Source: Streptomyces sp. NRRL S-337 (GTDB lineage Bacteria > Actinomycetota > Actinomycetes > Streptomycetales > Streptomycetaceae). From it: a stretch of 64,000 nucleotides of DNA. Every line of letters begins with the position of its first letter. Position 1 is the stretch's first letter. Location: positions 62,001-126,000 of the forward strand of contig NZ_JOIX01000007.1 in NCBI RefSeq assembly GCF_000720175.1, in the 5' to 3' direction. Below are positions 42,687-51,040 of this stretch, piece after piece. Made by a program: the position numbers and the translations under genes. The notes under the pieces are model-generated. The model searched no databases. It saw only the letters and a list, made by a program, of their open reading frames with translations, and was not told the DNA's origin.

Positions 42687-42908
42687 GTGGCCGAGACTCT
42701 GAAGAAGGGCAGCCGGGTGACCGGCGCCGCGCGCGAGAAGCTCGCGGCAGACCTGAAGAAGAAGTACGACTCCGGTGCGAGCATCCGGGCGCTGGCCGAG
42801 GAAACCGGTCGCTCCTACGGATTCGTGCACCGGATGCTCACCGAATCCGGCGTGGTGCTGCGCGGTCGCGGCGGAGCCACAAGGGGCAAGAAGGCCGCCA
42901 CGGTCTGA
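42687..42908 (+). CDS. gbn: Small nucleoid-associated protein Gbn (GATC-binding)
   Basis: 73 residues, a single helix-turn-helix: VTGAAREKLAADLKKKYDSG, then IRALAEETGRSYGFVHRMLTESG (recognition helix), and a basic Arg/Lys tail. The length and sequence match the S. coelicolor protein SCO1839, described as Gbn, which binds GATC-containing DNA and affects sporulation. GTG at 42687 with GAGGAGG five bases upstream. It lies between the ABC-F and enoyl-CoA hydratase genes, as in S. coelicolor. Confidence 0.85.
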   Translation: MAETLKKGSRVTGAAREKLAADLKKKYDSGASIRALAEETGRSYGFVHRMLTESGVVLRGRGGATRGKKAATV

Positions 42909-43020
42909 CAGCCGCGTCTCCGGAACAGCGGTGTCCCCCCGGTCGGCCGATCAGTCGGCCGGGAGGTTACCGTTCAGTCACTTACGCACGCAGGTGCGGC
43001 TGGCTGACTCGGAGGCGCTC

Positions 43021-43800
43021 ATGACTCTGCTCGACAAGGACGGTGTGCGGCTCACCGTGGACGGCGACATCGCCACGGTGACCCTCGCCAACGCGGCCAA
43101 GCGCAATGCACAGTCGCCGGCCATGTGGCGGGCGCTGGCCGCGGCGGGCTCGCTGCTGCCGGGCAACGTCCGGATCGCGGTGCTGCGCGGTGAGGGCCGG
43201 TCCTTCTCCGCGGGCCTCGACCGGCAGGCGTTCACGCCCGAAGGCTTCGACGGCGAGCCGTCGTTCATCGATCTGGCGCGCGGTTCGGACGACGCCCTGG
43301 ACGACACGATCGCCGAGTACCAGGAAGCGTTCACCTGGTGGCGGCGGAACGACCTGGTGTCCATCGCCGCCGTCCAGGGGCACGCCATCGGTGCCGGCTT
43401 CCAGCTGGCGCTCGCCTGCGATCTGCGGGTGGCCGCGCAGGACGCCCAGTTCGCCATGCGGGAGACCAGCCTCGGGCTGGTCCCGGACCTGACCGGAACC
43501 CACCCCCTGGTCGGGCTGGTGGGCTACGCCCGGGCCCTGGAGATCTGCGCCACCGGACGGTTCGTGCACGCCGATGAGGCCGCCCGGATCGGTCTGGCCA
43601 ACGTCGTCGTGCCCGGCGAGGAACTCGACGCCGCCGTGTCCGACCTGGCGGCCGCACTGCTCGCCGCGCCGCGCGACGCCGTCGTCGAGACCAAGGCCCT
43701 GCTGGCCGGCGCCGCGGGCCGTACCTACGAGGAGCAGCGCCGCGCCGAACGTGCCGCCCAGGCCCGCCGGCTGCGCGACCTCGCGGGCATCGGCGACTAG
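43021..43800 (+). CDS. Enoyl-CoA hydratase/isomerase family protein
   Basis: 259-residue crotonase-fold protein. The oxyanion-hole segments are present: FSAGLDRQAF (first) and QGHAIGAGFQLALACDLRVA (second), then ETSLGLVPDLTGTHPL, where hydratases carry a catalytic Glu. It probably acts on an enoyl-CoA in beta-oxidation or a related route; exact substrate unknown. ATG at 43021 is the best start. Downstream of gbn by 112 bp. Confidence 0.88.
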   Translation: MTLLDKDGVRLTVDGDIATVTLANAAKRNAQSPAMWRALAAAGSLLPGNVRIAVLRGEGRSFSAGLDRQAFTPEGFDGEPSFIDLARGSDDALDDTIAEYQEAFTWWRRNDLVSIAAVQGHAIGAGFQLALACDLRVAAQDAQFAMRETSLGLVPDLTGTHPLVGLVGYARALEICATGRFVHADEAARIGLANVVVPGEELDAAVSDLAAALLAAPRDAVVETKALLAGAAGRTYEEQRRAERAAQARRLRDLAGIGD

Positions 43801-43831
43801 CGCACCGAGGCCGACGCGTACCTCCTGACGT

Positions 43832-43867
43832 GGCCCGGCCGGCCGCCGTACGGCAGCCGGCCGGGCC
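43832..43867. terminator. Terminator between hydratase gene and Asp23-cluster partner
   Basis: A 12-bp stem (43832-43843 with 43856-43867) with a loop that contains CCGTACGG, between convergent genes. Confidence 0.65.
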
Positions 43868-43897
43868 GCGTGCTGCCTGGCGGCGGCCGTCGCCGGG

Positions 43898-44623
43898 TCA
43901 GTCCCGCTCCACCGCGGTGACCAGCACCGCGACCGTCTCCGGTGCGTCCGGCCGGGCCGCCACCGCCTGCCGCACCGCGACGGCGACGTCCAGCGGGCGG
44001 TAGCCGGCCGCCACGGCCAGCTGCACCAGCACATGCCCGTCGGTGCGCCGCACCGCCCGGGTCCGGCCGCCGAGCGCCGGCGCCAGCCGGGCCACCCCGG
44101 ACACCGCCAGCGCCGCGGCGGCGATCCCCTCCGGACCCTCCGGGACCGCCCCGGCCGGCTCGGCCGTCACGGGCGGCTTCTCCGGACGGACGGTGGTGAG
44201 CGCCGGCCCCGCCCGGCCCGCGCCGGCCTCCTCCAGCAGGCCGGTCACCCGCAGGTCCACCGCGGCCACCACCAGCCCCAGCCCTTGCACCGACGCCTCC
44301 AGCAGCGCCGCCCGCACCTCGTCGGCGACGGCGGGCAGCGGCCGGTCGGCCACCGCGGCGAACTCGGCGCTGATCCGCAGCGGGCCCGGCGGCAGGGCGC
44401 TCGGCGGCGCCGGCACCGCCGGGCCGGGGGCGTGCACCGGGTCGGCGACGGACAGCCGCAGGGTGCCGAGCCGCACCCCGGACCGCGTGCCGAGTGCCGC
44501 CCGCAGTGCCCCGGCGGCGGCCTGCTCGGTGATCCAGGAACCGTTCGCGGGCCCGCCCAGCGGCAGCACCCGGCCGATCCCCAGCTGTTGTCGTACCGTC
44601 TGCGCCACCTGTTCAGCGGCCAC
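43898..44623 (-). CDS. Asp23-cluster associated protein (annotated in Streptomyces as P10-family-like)
   Basis: 241 residues, no membrane segment. Two Asp23-like low-similarity repeats are suggested by PLRISAEFAAVADRPLPAVADEVRAALLEASVQGLG and the C-terminal VLVQLAVAAGYRPLDVAVAVRQAVAA, which recall the beta-strand-helix pattern of Asp23. Divergent neighbour of an Asp23 operon; homologues elsewhere carry a P10 label by weak similarity. GTG at 44623 has GGGG seven bases upstream. Function unknown; an envelope-stress role is inference from context. Confidence 0.75.
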   Translation of the reverse strand: MAAEQVAQTVRQQLGIGRVLPLGGPANGSWITEQAAAGALRAALGTRSGVRLGTLRLSVADPVHAPGPAVPAPPSALPPGPLRISAEFAAVADRPLPAVADEVRAALLEASVQGLGLVVAAVDLRVTGLLEEAGAGRAGPALTTVRPEKPPVTAEPAGAVPEGPEGIAAAALAVSGVARLAPALGGRTRAVRRTDGHVLVQLAVAAGYRPLDVAVAVRQAVAARPDAPETVAVLVTAVERD

Positions 44624-44833
44624 CGTGTCACCCCTTTCGGTCCCCCGCCCCCAGCCTGCCGCAGACCGGACCGCACGGCAGGGCGGTGCGCCGAACGGCG
44701 TCGGGAGGAGCACTCCGCTGCCACATCCCCCAAGCGCCCGGGGGCGACCCCACCTACTGTGGGAACGAAAACCTCCGAAAAGGGAGCGAATGCGGACAGA
44801 AATCCCCTTCTTCCCGGAAAGGGACGTACGGTG

Positions 44834-45292
44834 ATGACCGAGAGCCAGCAAGAGGACGGACCCAGGACGCCGGTCAAGCGCGGCGGCGGTGACCCCGCGA
44901 CCCGTGGGCGGACCACCATCGCCGACGGCGTGGTGGAGAAGATCGCCGGCCTCGCGGCCCGGGACGTCGTCGGCGTGCACGCCATGGGCAGCGGCTTGGC
45001 CCGCACGCTCGGCGCGGTACGCGAGCGGGTGCCCGGCGGCGGCCGGGCGGCGACCGCGAGCCGCGGGGTGAAGGCCGAGGTCGGCGAGGTGCAGACCGCG
45101 CTGGACCTGGAGATCGTGGTCGACTACGGCGTCGCCATCGCCGACGTCGCGCGCAGCGTCCGGGAGAACGTCATCGCCGCGGTGGAACGGATGACGGGCC
45201 TGGAGGTCGTCGAGGTCAACATCGCGGTCAGCGACGTCAAGCTCCCCGACGAATCGGACGAAGAAGAGGAAGCGGAGCCGAGACTCCAGTGA
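44834..45292 (+). CDS. Asp23/Gls24 family envelope stress response protein
   Basis: 152 residues. The Asp23 core runs from TTIADGVVEKIAGLAARDVVGVHAMG through LEIVVDYGVAIADVARSVRENVIAAVERMTGLEVVEVNIAV; an acidic tail ends the protein. Asp23 proteins bind the membrane through AmaP in Gram-positive cells and are induced by alkaline or envelope stress. First gene of a five-gene operon. The start is ATG 44834 (GTG 44831 is adjacent); AAAGGGA precedes it. Confidence 0.9.
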   Translation: MTESQQEDGPRTPVKRGGGDPATRGRTTIADGVVEKIAGLAARDVVGVHAMGSGLARTLGAVRERVPGGGRAATASRGVKAEVGEVQTALDLEIVVDYGVAIADVARSVRENVIAAVERMTGLEVVEVNIAVSDVKLPDESDEEEEAEPRLQ

Positions 45293-45329
45293 GCGGGCCC
45301 GTCCGGAGTAGGCAGCGAAGGAGCGCACG

Positions 45330-45527
45330 ATGAGCATGGCCGTGGCCGGTCTTCTGGCCGGAATGGCGCTGGGCTTCGCCGGATACTTCGGCGGCTTCGG
45401 CGCGTTCGTACTGGTGGCGGCGCTGGGCGCGGTCGGGTTCGTGGCGGGCCGGATCCTCGACGGGGACGTGGAGGCCCGCGAGTTCTTCCGCGCGCGCACC
45501 GGTGACCGCGACGAACGGCGGCGGTGA
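45330..45527 (+). CDS. Small membrane protein of the Asp23 operon (DUF2273-like)
   Basis: 65 residues with one or two hydrophobic helices (AVAGLLAGMALGFAGYFGG and FVLVAALGAVGFVAGRIL) and a charged C-terminus. Small proteins of this kind occur between asp23-like genes in Gram-positive operons and may help anchor the complex. 37 bp after the first asp23-like gene, 6 bp before the second. Confidence 0.8.
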   Translation: MSMAVAGLLAGMALGFAGYFGGFGAFVLVAALGAVGFVAGRILDGDVEAREFFRARTGDRDERRR

Positions 45528-45533
45528 GCCGGG

Positions 45534-45926
45534 GTGACGACGGCGTCCCCGCCCACCGCTGCCGCTGACGTACCGGCGGGCGAGCGGGGCGCGACCCGGA
45601 TCGCGGACCGGGTGGTGGCGAAGATCGCCGCCCGGGCCGCCCGCGAGGCACTGCGCGCGAAGTCCCCGCAGGACCACACGGACGCGCACGCCACGGTGAG
45701 CGTCCACCGGCGCGAGGACCCGGCCCACCTCGGCGAGGCGCGGGTACGGATCGCGGTGGAACTGGGCTACCCCTCGGACATCGGCGCGCAAGTCCGGGTG
45801 GTGCGCCGGCGAGTGACCGAGCGCGTGGGGGAGTTGGCGAACATGACGGTTCCCGAGGTCACGGTGGAGGTCGAGCGGCTGCACTCCGCGCTGCTGGAGG
45901 GCAGGGGCCGGGAGAGGGTGCGATGA
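45534..45926 (+). CDS. Second Asp23/Gls24-like protein
   Basis: 130 residues. Shorter Asp23 homologue: TRIADRVVAKIAARAAREAL, then HATVSVHRREDPAHLGEARVRIAVELGYP and MTVPEVTVEVERLHSALL. The middle is more divergent than in the first copy, so the family call rests on order and context as well as sequence. GTG start at 45534; ATGA overlap with the next gene. Confidence 0.82.
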   Translation: MTTASPPTAAADVPAGERGATRIADRVVAKIAARAAREALRAKSPQDHTDAHATVSVHRREDPAHLGEARVRIAVELGYPSDIGAQVRVVRRRVTERVGELANMTVPEVTVEVERLHSALLEGRGRERVR

Positions 45927-46582
45927 GCGACGACGACGCGGAGCCGGCGGAGACCCGGCGGCTGCCCACCCTGGAGAAACAGCCCGGCGGATCGCCCCGT
46001 TCCGCCACCGGTGCCACCGCCACCGGCGCCGCGGACGACGGCCGCACCGGCCGCTTCTGGTCGTCCCGCCGGGTGCCGGCCGCGCTGGTCGCGCTGGTGC
46101 TGCTGGCCGCCGCGGGACTGCTGCTCTACGACGTGGCCGCGGTGCGCGCGCACCGGCCCGCGATGGCCTGGCGCCGGCGGCTGGCCGGCGAACTGGCCAC
46201 CCGTCACCTCGACGACACCTGGGTGCTGGCCGGTGCGGCGCTGGCCGCAGCGGTGGGCCTCTGGCTGATCGTGCTCGCCGTCACCCCCGGACTGCGCCGG
46301 ATGCTGCCGATGCGGCCGGTGGCCCCCGACGTCCGGGCCGGCCTCGACCGGCCGGCCGCCGCGCTGGTGCTGCGCGACCGCGCCATGGAGGTCGCCGGTG
46401 TGCAGTCCGTCCGGATGACCGTCGGCCGGCACAAGGCCAAGGCGCGGGCGGTCTCCCACTTCCGCGAGCTCGACGAGGTCCGCGCCGACCTCGACGCCGC
46501 GCTCGGCGCCGGCCTCGACCAGCTGGGCCTGGCCCACCGGATGCGGCTGACCGTGCACGTCCGCCGTCCGAAGAAGGGGTGA
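45923..46582 (+). CDS. DUF6286-type membrane protein of the Asp23 cluster
   Basis: 219 residues. A charged cytoplasmic N-terminus (about 45 residues) is followed by two hydrophobic helices (VPAALVALVLLAAAGLLLYDV and WVLAGAALAAAVGLWLIVLAVTP) and a soluble Asp23-like C-terminal region (DRAMEVAGVQSVRMTVGRHK, LTVHVRRPKK). This family sits in Streptomyces Asp23 operons and resembles the AmaP protein encoded next. Both ends overlap or abut neighbours, consistent with one operon. Confidence 0.85.
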   Translation: MSDDDAEPAETRRLPTLEKQPGGSPRSATGATATGAADDGRTGRFWSSRRVPAALVALVLLAAAGLLLYDVAAVRAHRPAMAWRRRLAGELATRHLDDTWVLAGAALAAAVGLWLIVLAVTPGLRRMLPMRPVAPDVRAGLDRPAAALVLRDRAMEVAGVQSVRMTVGRHKAKARAVSHFRELDEVRADLDAALGAGLDQLGLAHRMRLTVHVRRPKKG

Positions 46583-46587
46583 GTGCG

Positions 46588-47193
46588 ATGCGCCGGACCC
46601 GCAGAAGAGCCAACCGGGTGCTGCTCGGCCTGACCGGCGTGGTGCTGTTCGGCGCCGGCGGACTGGTGCTGCTGGGCGGGCTGGACCTGCCCGCGGCCTG
46701 GCACCTCGGGCTGCCGGCCGGCTGGCCCTGGTCCCATCCTGGCGACGTCCTGCTCACCGCGCGGCAGCGCACCCGCTGGACGGACCAGGGCTGGTGGTGG
46801 CCGGTGGTCATCGCCGCGCTGGCCGTCCTCGTGTTGCTCCTGCTGTGGTGGCTGCTGGCGCAGTTCCGGCGCCACCGGCTCGGCGAGATCCTCGTCGACA
46901 GCGGCGACGGCGAGGGTGCCGTGCTGCGCGGGCGGGCGCTGGAGGCGGTGCTCACCGCCGAGACGGAGGCCCTGGACGGCGTCGACCATGCCGCCCTGCG
47001 GCTCACCGGCCGCCGCACCGAACCCCGGGTCCGGGCGGTCCTCGCGCTCGCCCCGCACGCCGACCCCGGCCATGTCCTCGGCCGGCTGTCCGGCGAGGCG
47101 ATGACGCACGCCCGGCGCTCGGCGGGGCTCGACCGGTTGCCGGCCGAGGTCCGGCTGCGCGAGGTCAAGCACCGCCCCGAACGCGTCACTTGA
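46588..47193 (+). CDS. amaP: Alkaline shock response membrane anchor protein AmaP
   Basis: About 201 residues. Two N-terminal helices (VLLGLTGVVLFGAGGLVLLGG and VVIAALAVLVLLLLWWLLAQF) are followed by an Asp23-like soluble part (RALEAVLTAETEALDGVDHAALRLTGRR, VRAVLALAPHADPGHVLGRL). AmaP tethers Asp23 proteins to the membrane. I start at ATG 46588 with GGGG about eight bases before it; a GTG at 46579 overlaps the previous stop. Last gene of the operon; a hairpin follows. Confidence 0.85.
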   Translation: MRRTRRRANRVLLGLTGVVLFGAGGLVLLGGLDLPAAWHLGLPAGWPWSHPGDVLLTARQRTRWTDQGWWWPVVIAALAVLVLLLLWWLLAQFRRHRLGEILVDSGDGEGAVLRGRALEAVLTAETEALDGVDHAALRLTGRRTEPRVRAVLALAPHADPGHVLGRLSGEAMTHARRSAGLDRLPAEVRLREVKHRPERVT

Positions 47194-47196
47194 GGG

Positions 47197-47226
47197 CCGC
47201 GGGGCGGGCCGTCGCCCGCCCCGCGG
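47197..47226. terminator. Terminator between amaP and convergent SDR gene
   Basis: A 13-bp stem (47197-47209 with 47214-47226, 4-base loop), extended by GAGGG/CCCTC with a one-base bulge. It lies between two convergent stop codons. Confidence 0.75.
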
Positions 47227-47231
47227 GCCCC

Positions 47232-47987
47232 TCAGAAGCCGTGCCGGGCCCCGCCGTCGACCGGCACCATCACTCCGGTCACGTACGACGCGGCCGGCGA
47301 CAGCAGGAACGCCGCGACCCGGCCGAACTCCGCGGGCGTGCCGTACCGGCCCAGCGGGATCGCCGCGGAGTTACGGGCCCGGCTGCCCTCCGGGTCGCCG
47401 GAGAGCGCGTCGAGCTGGGTCATCCGGTCGGTGGCGATCCGGCCGGGCAGCACACCGAGGACCCGGATGCCGCGCGGCCCCACCTCATTGGCGAGCGACT
47501 TCGCAAAACCGGCCAGACCGGGCCGCAGCCCGTTGGAGACGGTCAGGCCGGCGATCGGCTCGTGCACCGAACCGGACAGCACGAAGCCGATCACGCCGCC
47601 CTCGTCCAGCTCGGCGGCGGCCGTCCGGGCCAGCCGCACCGCGCCGAGGAAGACCGATTCGAACGCCGCCTGCCACTGCTCGTCGGTGTTGTCCGCGGCC
47701 GTCCCCGGGGGCGGACCGCCCACGCTGATCAGCACGCCGTCCAGCCGCCCGAAGCGCTCACGGGCGGCCGCCACCAGGCGGGCCGGGGTGTCCGCGGCGG
47801 CGTTGTCGGCCGCCACGCCCAGGGCGCGTTCGCCCAGCGAGGCGGCGGCCTTCGTGGCGCTCTCCTCGGTGCGGCCGCTGATCACGACGTTCGCGCCGTC
47901 GTCGACGAGTGCGCGGGCGGTGGCGAAACCCAGGCCACGGGTGGCCCCGGTGACGAGGTACGTCCGGTCGGTGAGTCCAAGATCCAT
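47232..47987 (-). CDS. Short-chain dehydrogenase/reductase
   Basis: 251 residues. Cofactor motif YLVTGATRGLGFATARAL at the start, an NNA-like SVGGPPPG region near residue 91, and the late VLGVLPGRIATDRM of the classical family. The expected YxxxK active-site block is not evident: the region reads SGSVHEPIAGLTVSNGLRPGL, so the tyrosine is absent (Leu/Ser around it) and a lysine is also missing. The protein may be an atypical or inactive SDR. Ends against amaP; ATG at 47987. Confidence 0.85.
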   Translation of the reverse strand: MDLGLTDRTYLVTGATRGLGFATARALVDDGANVVISGRTEESATKAAASLGERALGVAADNAAADTPARLVAAARERFGRLDGVLISVGGPPPGTAADNTDEQWQAAFESVFLGAVRLARTAAAELDEGGVIGFVLSGSVHEPIAGLTVSNGLRPGLAGFAKSLANEVGPRGIRVLGVLPGRIATDRMTQLDALSGDPEGSRARNSAAIPLGRYGTPAEFGRVAAFLLSPAASYVTGVMVPVDGGARHGF

Positions 47988-47991
47988 GTCC

Positions 47992-49776
47992 CTAGTCTGC
48001 CTCCGCCCCGTCCAGCAGCCCGAAGGCGGTCCCCACCAGCCCGATGTGGCTGAACGCCTGCGGATAGTTCCCCAGCTGGCGGCCGGCCGCCGGGTCGTAC
48101 TCCTCCGCGAGCAGCCCCACGTCGTTGCGGAGCGACAGCAGCCGCTCGAAGAGCTGCGCCGCCTCGTCCCGCCGGCCGCTCATCCGCAGCGCGTCGGCGA
48201 GCCAGAACGAGCAGACCAGGAAGGTGCCCTCACCGCCCGGCAGCCCGTCGATCGAGCCCCCGTCGGTGGTGTAGCGGCGCACCAGGCCCTCGTGCGTCAG
48301 CTCCCGGCGCACCGCCTCGATGGTGCCCCGCACCCGCGGGTCGTCACCGGGCAGGAAACCCACCCGGGGGATCAGCAGGGTCGCCGCGTCCAGGTCCCGG
48401 GACCCGTAGGACTGGGTGAAGGTGCCGCGTTCGTCGTCGTAGCCCCGCTCGCACACCTCCCGGTGGACCTCGTCCCGTATCGCCCGCCAGCGGTCGAGCC
48501 CGCCACCCAGCTTCGGGTTCGCCTCCAGGGCCTGGACCGCCCGGTCGGCCGCCACCCACGCCATGACCTTGGAGTGCACGAAGTGCCGGCGCGGCCCGCG
48601 GATCTCCCACAGCCCCTCGTCGGGGTCGCGCCAATTCGACTCCAGGTACTCCATCAGCGACCGCTGGATGCTCCAGGCGTGCGGTTCGGCCGGCAGCCCG
48701 GCGGTGCGGGCGAGGTGGAAGGAGTCCAGCACCTCCCCGTAGACGTCCAGCTGGCGCTGGTCGACCGCGCCGTTGCCGATCCGCACCGGCGCGGAGTCGC
48801 AGTACCCGGTCAGCCACGGCACCTCGTACTCCGGCAGCCGCCGCTCCCCGGCCAGCCCGTACATGATCTGCAGGTCGTCCGGGGCGCCGGCCACCGCCCG
48901 CAGCAGCCAGTCCCGCCAGGCGCTCGCCTCGTCCAGATACCCGGCGGACAGCAGGGAGTTCAGGGTGAGGCTGGCGTCGCGCAGCCAGCAGTAGCGGTAG
49001 TCCCAGTTGCGCACCCCGCCGAGCTTCTCGGGCAGCGAGGTGGTGGGCGCGGCGACGATGCCGCCGGTGGGCGCGTAGGTGAGGGCCTTGAGGGTGATCA
49101 GCGAGCGGACCACCGCCTCCCGGTACGGCCCGTCGTAGCGGCACCGCGCCGACCAGGCCTGCCAGTCCTCCAGCGTGTCCTCCAGCGCGCCGAACGGCTC
49201 GATCTGGTCCGGCCGCGGCTCGTGCGAGGGGTGCCAGGTCAGGACGAACGCGGTGCGCTCGCCCTCGGCGACGGTGAAGTCCGAGCGGGTGCTGAAGTCC
49301 TTGCCGTAGGTGTGGCCCTGCTCCGGGGTGCGCAGCCATACGGAGTCCGGGCCGGCGATCGCGACCCGGCAGCCCTCGGCGGCCCGCACCCAGGGCACCA
49401 CCCGTCCGTAGTCGAACCGCAGCCGCAGCACCCCGCGCATCTCGACCCGGCCCGCAAGGCCCTCCACGATCCGTACGACATCGGGCTGGACGTCGCGCTG
49501 CGGCATGAAGTCGGTGACCTTCACGCGGCCGGTCGGGGTCTCCCAGACGGTGTCGAGGATCAGTGACTCGCCGCGGTACGAGCGGTGGGCGCGGGCCTCG
49601 GATGATTGCGGGGCCAGCCGCCAGTGGCCGTTGTCCTTGCTGCCGAGGAGGGCCGCGAAGCAGGCGGGTGAGTCGAAGCGGGGCAGGCACAGCCAGTCGA
49701 TCGAACCGTCGCGGCCGACGAGCGCGGCGGACTGCAGGTCCCCGATGAGCGCGTAGTCCTCGATATGTGGGTGCAC
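47992..49776 (-). CDS. Glycoside hydrolase family 15 protein (trehalase/glucoamylase-like)
   Basis: 594 residues. An N-terminal beta-sandwich (IGDLQSAALVGRDGSIDWLCLPRFDSPACFAALLG) precedes the (alpha/alpha)6 barrel, with GVRNWDYRYCWLRDASLTLNSLL (catalytic-site block) and EEYDPAAGRQLGNYPQAFSH near the end, which carries the second catalytic Glu. Homologues in mycobacteria and Streptomyces act as trehalases; glucoamylase activity is possible. No signal peptide, so cytoplasmic. GTG at 49776. Four bases separate it from the SDR start downstream. Confidence 0.9.
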   Translation of the reverse strand: MHPHIEDYALIGDLQSAALVGRDGSIDWLCLPRFDSPACFAALLGSKDNGHWRLAPQSSEARAHRSYRGESLILDTVWETPTGRVKVTDFMPQRDVQPDVVRIVEGLAGRVEMRGVLRLRFDYGRVVPWVRAAEGCRVAIAGPDSVWLRTPEQGHTYGKDFSTRSDFTVAEGERTAFVLTWHPSHEPRPDQIEPFGALEDTLEDWQAWSARCRYDGPYREAVVRSLITLKALTYAPTGGIVAAPTTSLPEKLGGVRNWDYRYCWLRDASLTLNSLLSAGYLDEASAWRDWLLRAVAGAPDDLQIMYGLAGERRLPEYEVPWLTGYCDSAPVRIGNGAVDQRQLDVYGEVLDSFHLARTAGLPAEPHAWSIQRSLMEYLESNWRDPDEGLWEIRGPRRHFVHSKVMAWVAADRAVQALEANPKLGGGLDRWRAIRDEVHREVCERGYDDERGTFTQSYGSRDLDAATLLIPRVGFLPGDDPRVRGTIEAVRRELTHEGLVRRYTTDGGSIDGLPGGEGTFLVCSFWLADALRMSGRRDEAAQLFERLLSLRNDVGLLAEEYDPAAGRQLGNYPQAFSHIGLVGTAFGLLDGAEAD

Positions 49777-49805
49777 GCAGCTCGCCTTCCCGCGGTGCGG
49801 GTGCC

Positions 49806-50672
49806 CTACTCGGTGCCGGCGGCCGACCGGGCTACGTCGGCAGAACCGCCGTTCTCCCGCCCCGTTTCTGCGACTTCAGGTGCATTGTCTGCTTCGTCCG
49901 CACCCGCTGCGGCCTCCTCGGCCGCCTTCGCCCGGTCGCGGCGCTCCCGGCGCACCAGCACCACCCAGCCGACCGGAACCGCCGCCGCGAACAGCCACCA
50001 CTGGATCGCGTACGCCATGTGCGGGCCGATGGAGTCGTGGTCCGGCTCGGGGACCATCTCCGGTGTGCCGCCCGGCGCCTCGGGCCCGGTCTGCTCGATG
50101 TAGCCGCCGAGCATCGGCCGGCCGGTCCGCTTCGCCTGCTCCTTGCTGTTGATCAGCATGACCTGGCGGGGCGGCAGGCCCTTGGTGTCCTTGATGCCGC
50201 TGACCGCGGTGGTCTCGTCGGCCATCATCCGGCCGGTGACGGTGACCGTGCCCTTGGGGGCGGGCGGGACGTCGGGGAACTTGGTGAGGTCGTCGCCCGC
50301 CGAGATCCAGCCGCGGTTGACCAGGACGTCGTCGCCGTTGCCGAGGGTCAGCGGGGTGAGGACGTAGTAGCCGATGGACTGTTCGTCGGCGGCGGTGCGC
50401 TGCCGGACCACGACCTCGTGGGCGGTGTCGTAGCGGCCGGTGGCGGTCACCGGGCGCCACATGTCGCGGTGCGGCAGGTCCCGTCCGGGGGCGGCCAGCT
50501 CGGTCACCGGGACCGGCTTCGCGGCCAGGCTGGACGCGATGAGCTGGTTCTGCGCCACCTTGTGCTCATGACGGTGCAGCTGCCAGAAGCCCAGCTTGAT
50601 CATGACGGGGATCAGCACGAGACCCACGAGGGTGAGGATCACCCACTGCCGGGACAACAGGAAGCGGTACAC
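49806..50672 (-). CDS. SURF1-family cytochrome c oxidase assembly protein
   Basis: 288 residues. Two membrane helices bracket the protein: VILTLVGLVLIPVMIKLGFWQL at the N-terminus and MAYAIQWWLFAAAVPVGWVVLV near residue 225. Family signatures include GFWQLHRHEHK, YYVLTPLTL, VLVNRGWISAGDD and the HMAYAIQWW motif. SURF1 helps place haem a in cytochrome oxidase. The C-terminal tail is acidic and alanine-rich. GTG at 50672. The downstream GH15 start is 30 bp away. Confidence 0.92.
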   Translation of the reverse strand: MYRFLLSRQWVILTLVGLVLIPVMIKLGFWQLHRHEHKVAQNQLIASSLAAKPVPVTELAAPGRDLPHRDMWRPVTATGRYDTAHEVVVRQRTAADEQSIGYYVLTPLTLGNGDDVLVNRGWISAGDDLTKFPDVPPAPKGTVTVTGRMMADETTAVSGIKDTKGLPPRQVMLINSKEQAKRTGRPMLGGYIEQTGPEAPGGTPEMVPEPDHDSIGPHMAYAIQWWLFAAAVPVGWVVLVRRERRDRAKAAEEAAAGADEADNAPEVAETGRENGGSADVARSAAGTE

Positions 50673-50743
50673 GGCTTCGACGGTACCTGGGGCGGTCCGG
50701 CCGCCCGGCGCCGGGTCCGGGGGTGCCGGCCGCCGCCCCGCCC

Positions 50744-50977
50744 TCAGACCCGGTCGACGATGCCCACCCGCCCGTCCGAGCGGGCGCAGTGCGCCCCGCA
50801 GTACCACTTGCCGTCGGCCTCGACGCCCTGGCCGATGATCTGGACCCGGCAGTGCTCACAGATAGGCGCCATGCGGTGGATGGCGCAGGAGAAACAGTCG
50901 AAGACATGCACCGCGCCCTGCGCGTGCACCTCGAACGTCATCCCGTAGTCGTTTCCGCAGACCTCACAACGTGCCAT
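50744..50977 (-). CDS. Small zinc-ribbon protein
   Basis: 77 residues. Cysteines occur as CEVC (Cys4, Cys7), a CFSC pair, CEHC and YCGAHC, making enough ligands for two treble-clef or ribbon-type zinc sites. The start MARCEVCGNDYGMTFEV resembles small actinobacterial metal-binding proteins. Conserved-looking, with no known enzymatic role; protein-protein or DNA contacts are possible. ATG at 50977; it lies 71 bp upstream of the SURF1 start on the same strand. Confidence 0.8.
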   Translation of the reverse strand: MARCEVCGNDYGMTFEVHAQGAVHVFDCFSCAIHRMAPICEHCRVQIIGQGVEADGKWYCGAHCARSDGRVGIVDRV

Positions 50978-51040
50978 GCGCCACAGCGTGCGGGTGGGGC
51001 CGGTGCGGGGCGAGGCGCCGGCGGGCGTGTTGGGCGGGCT

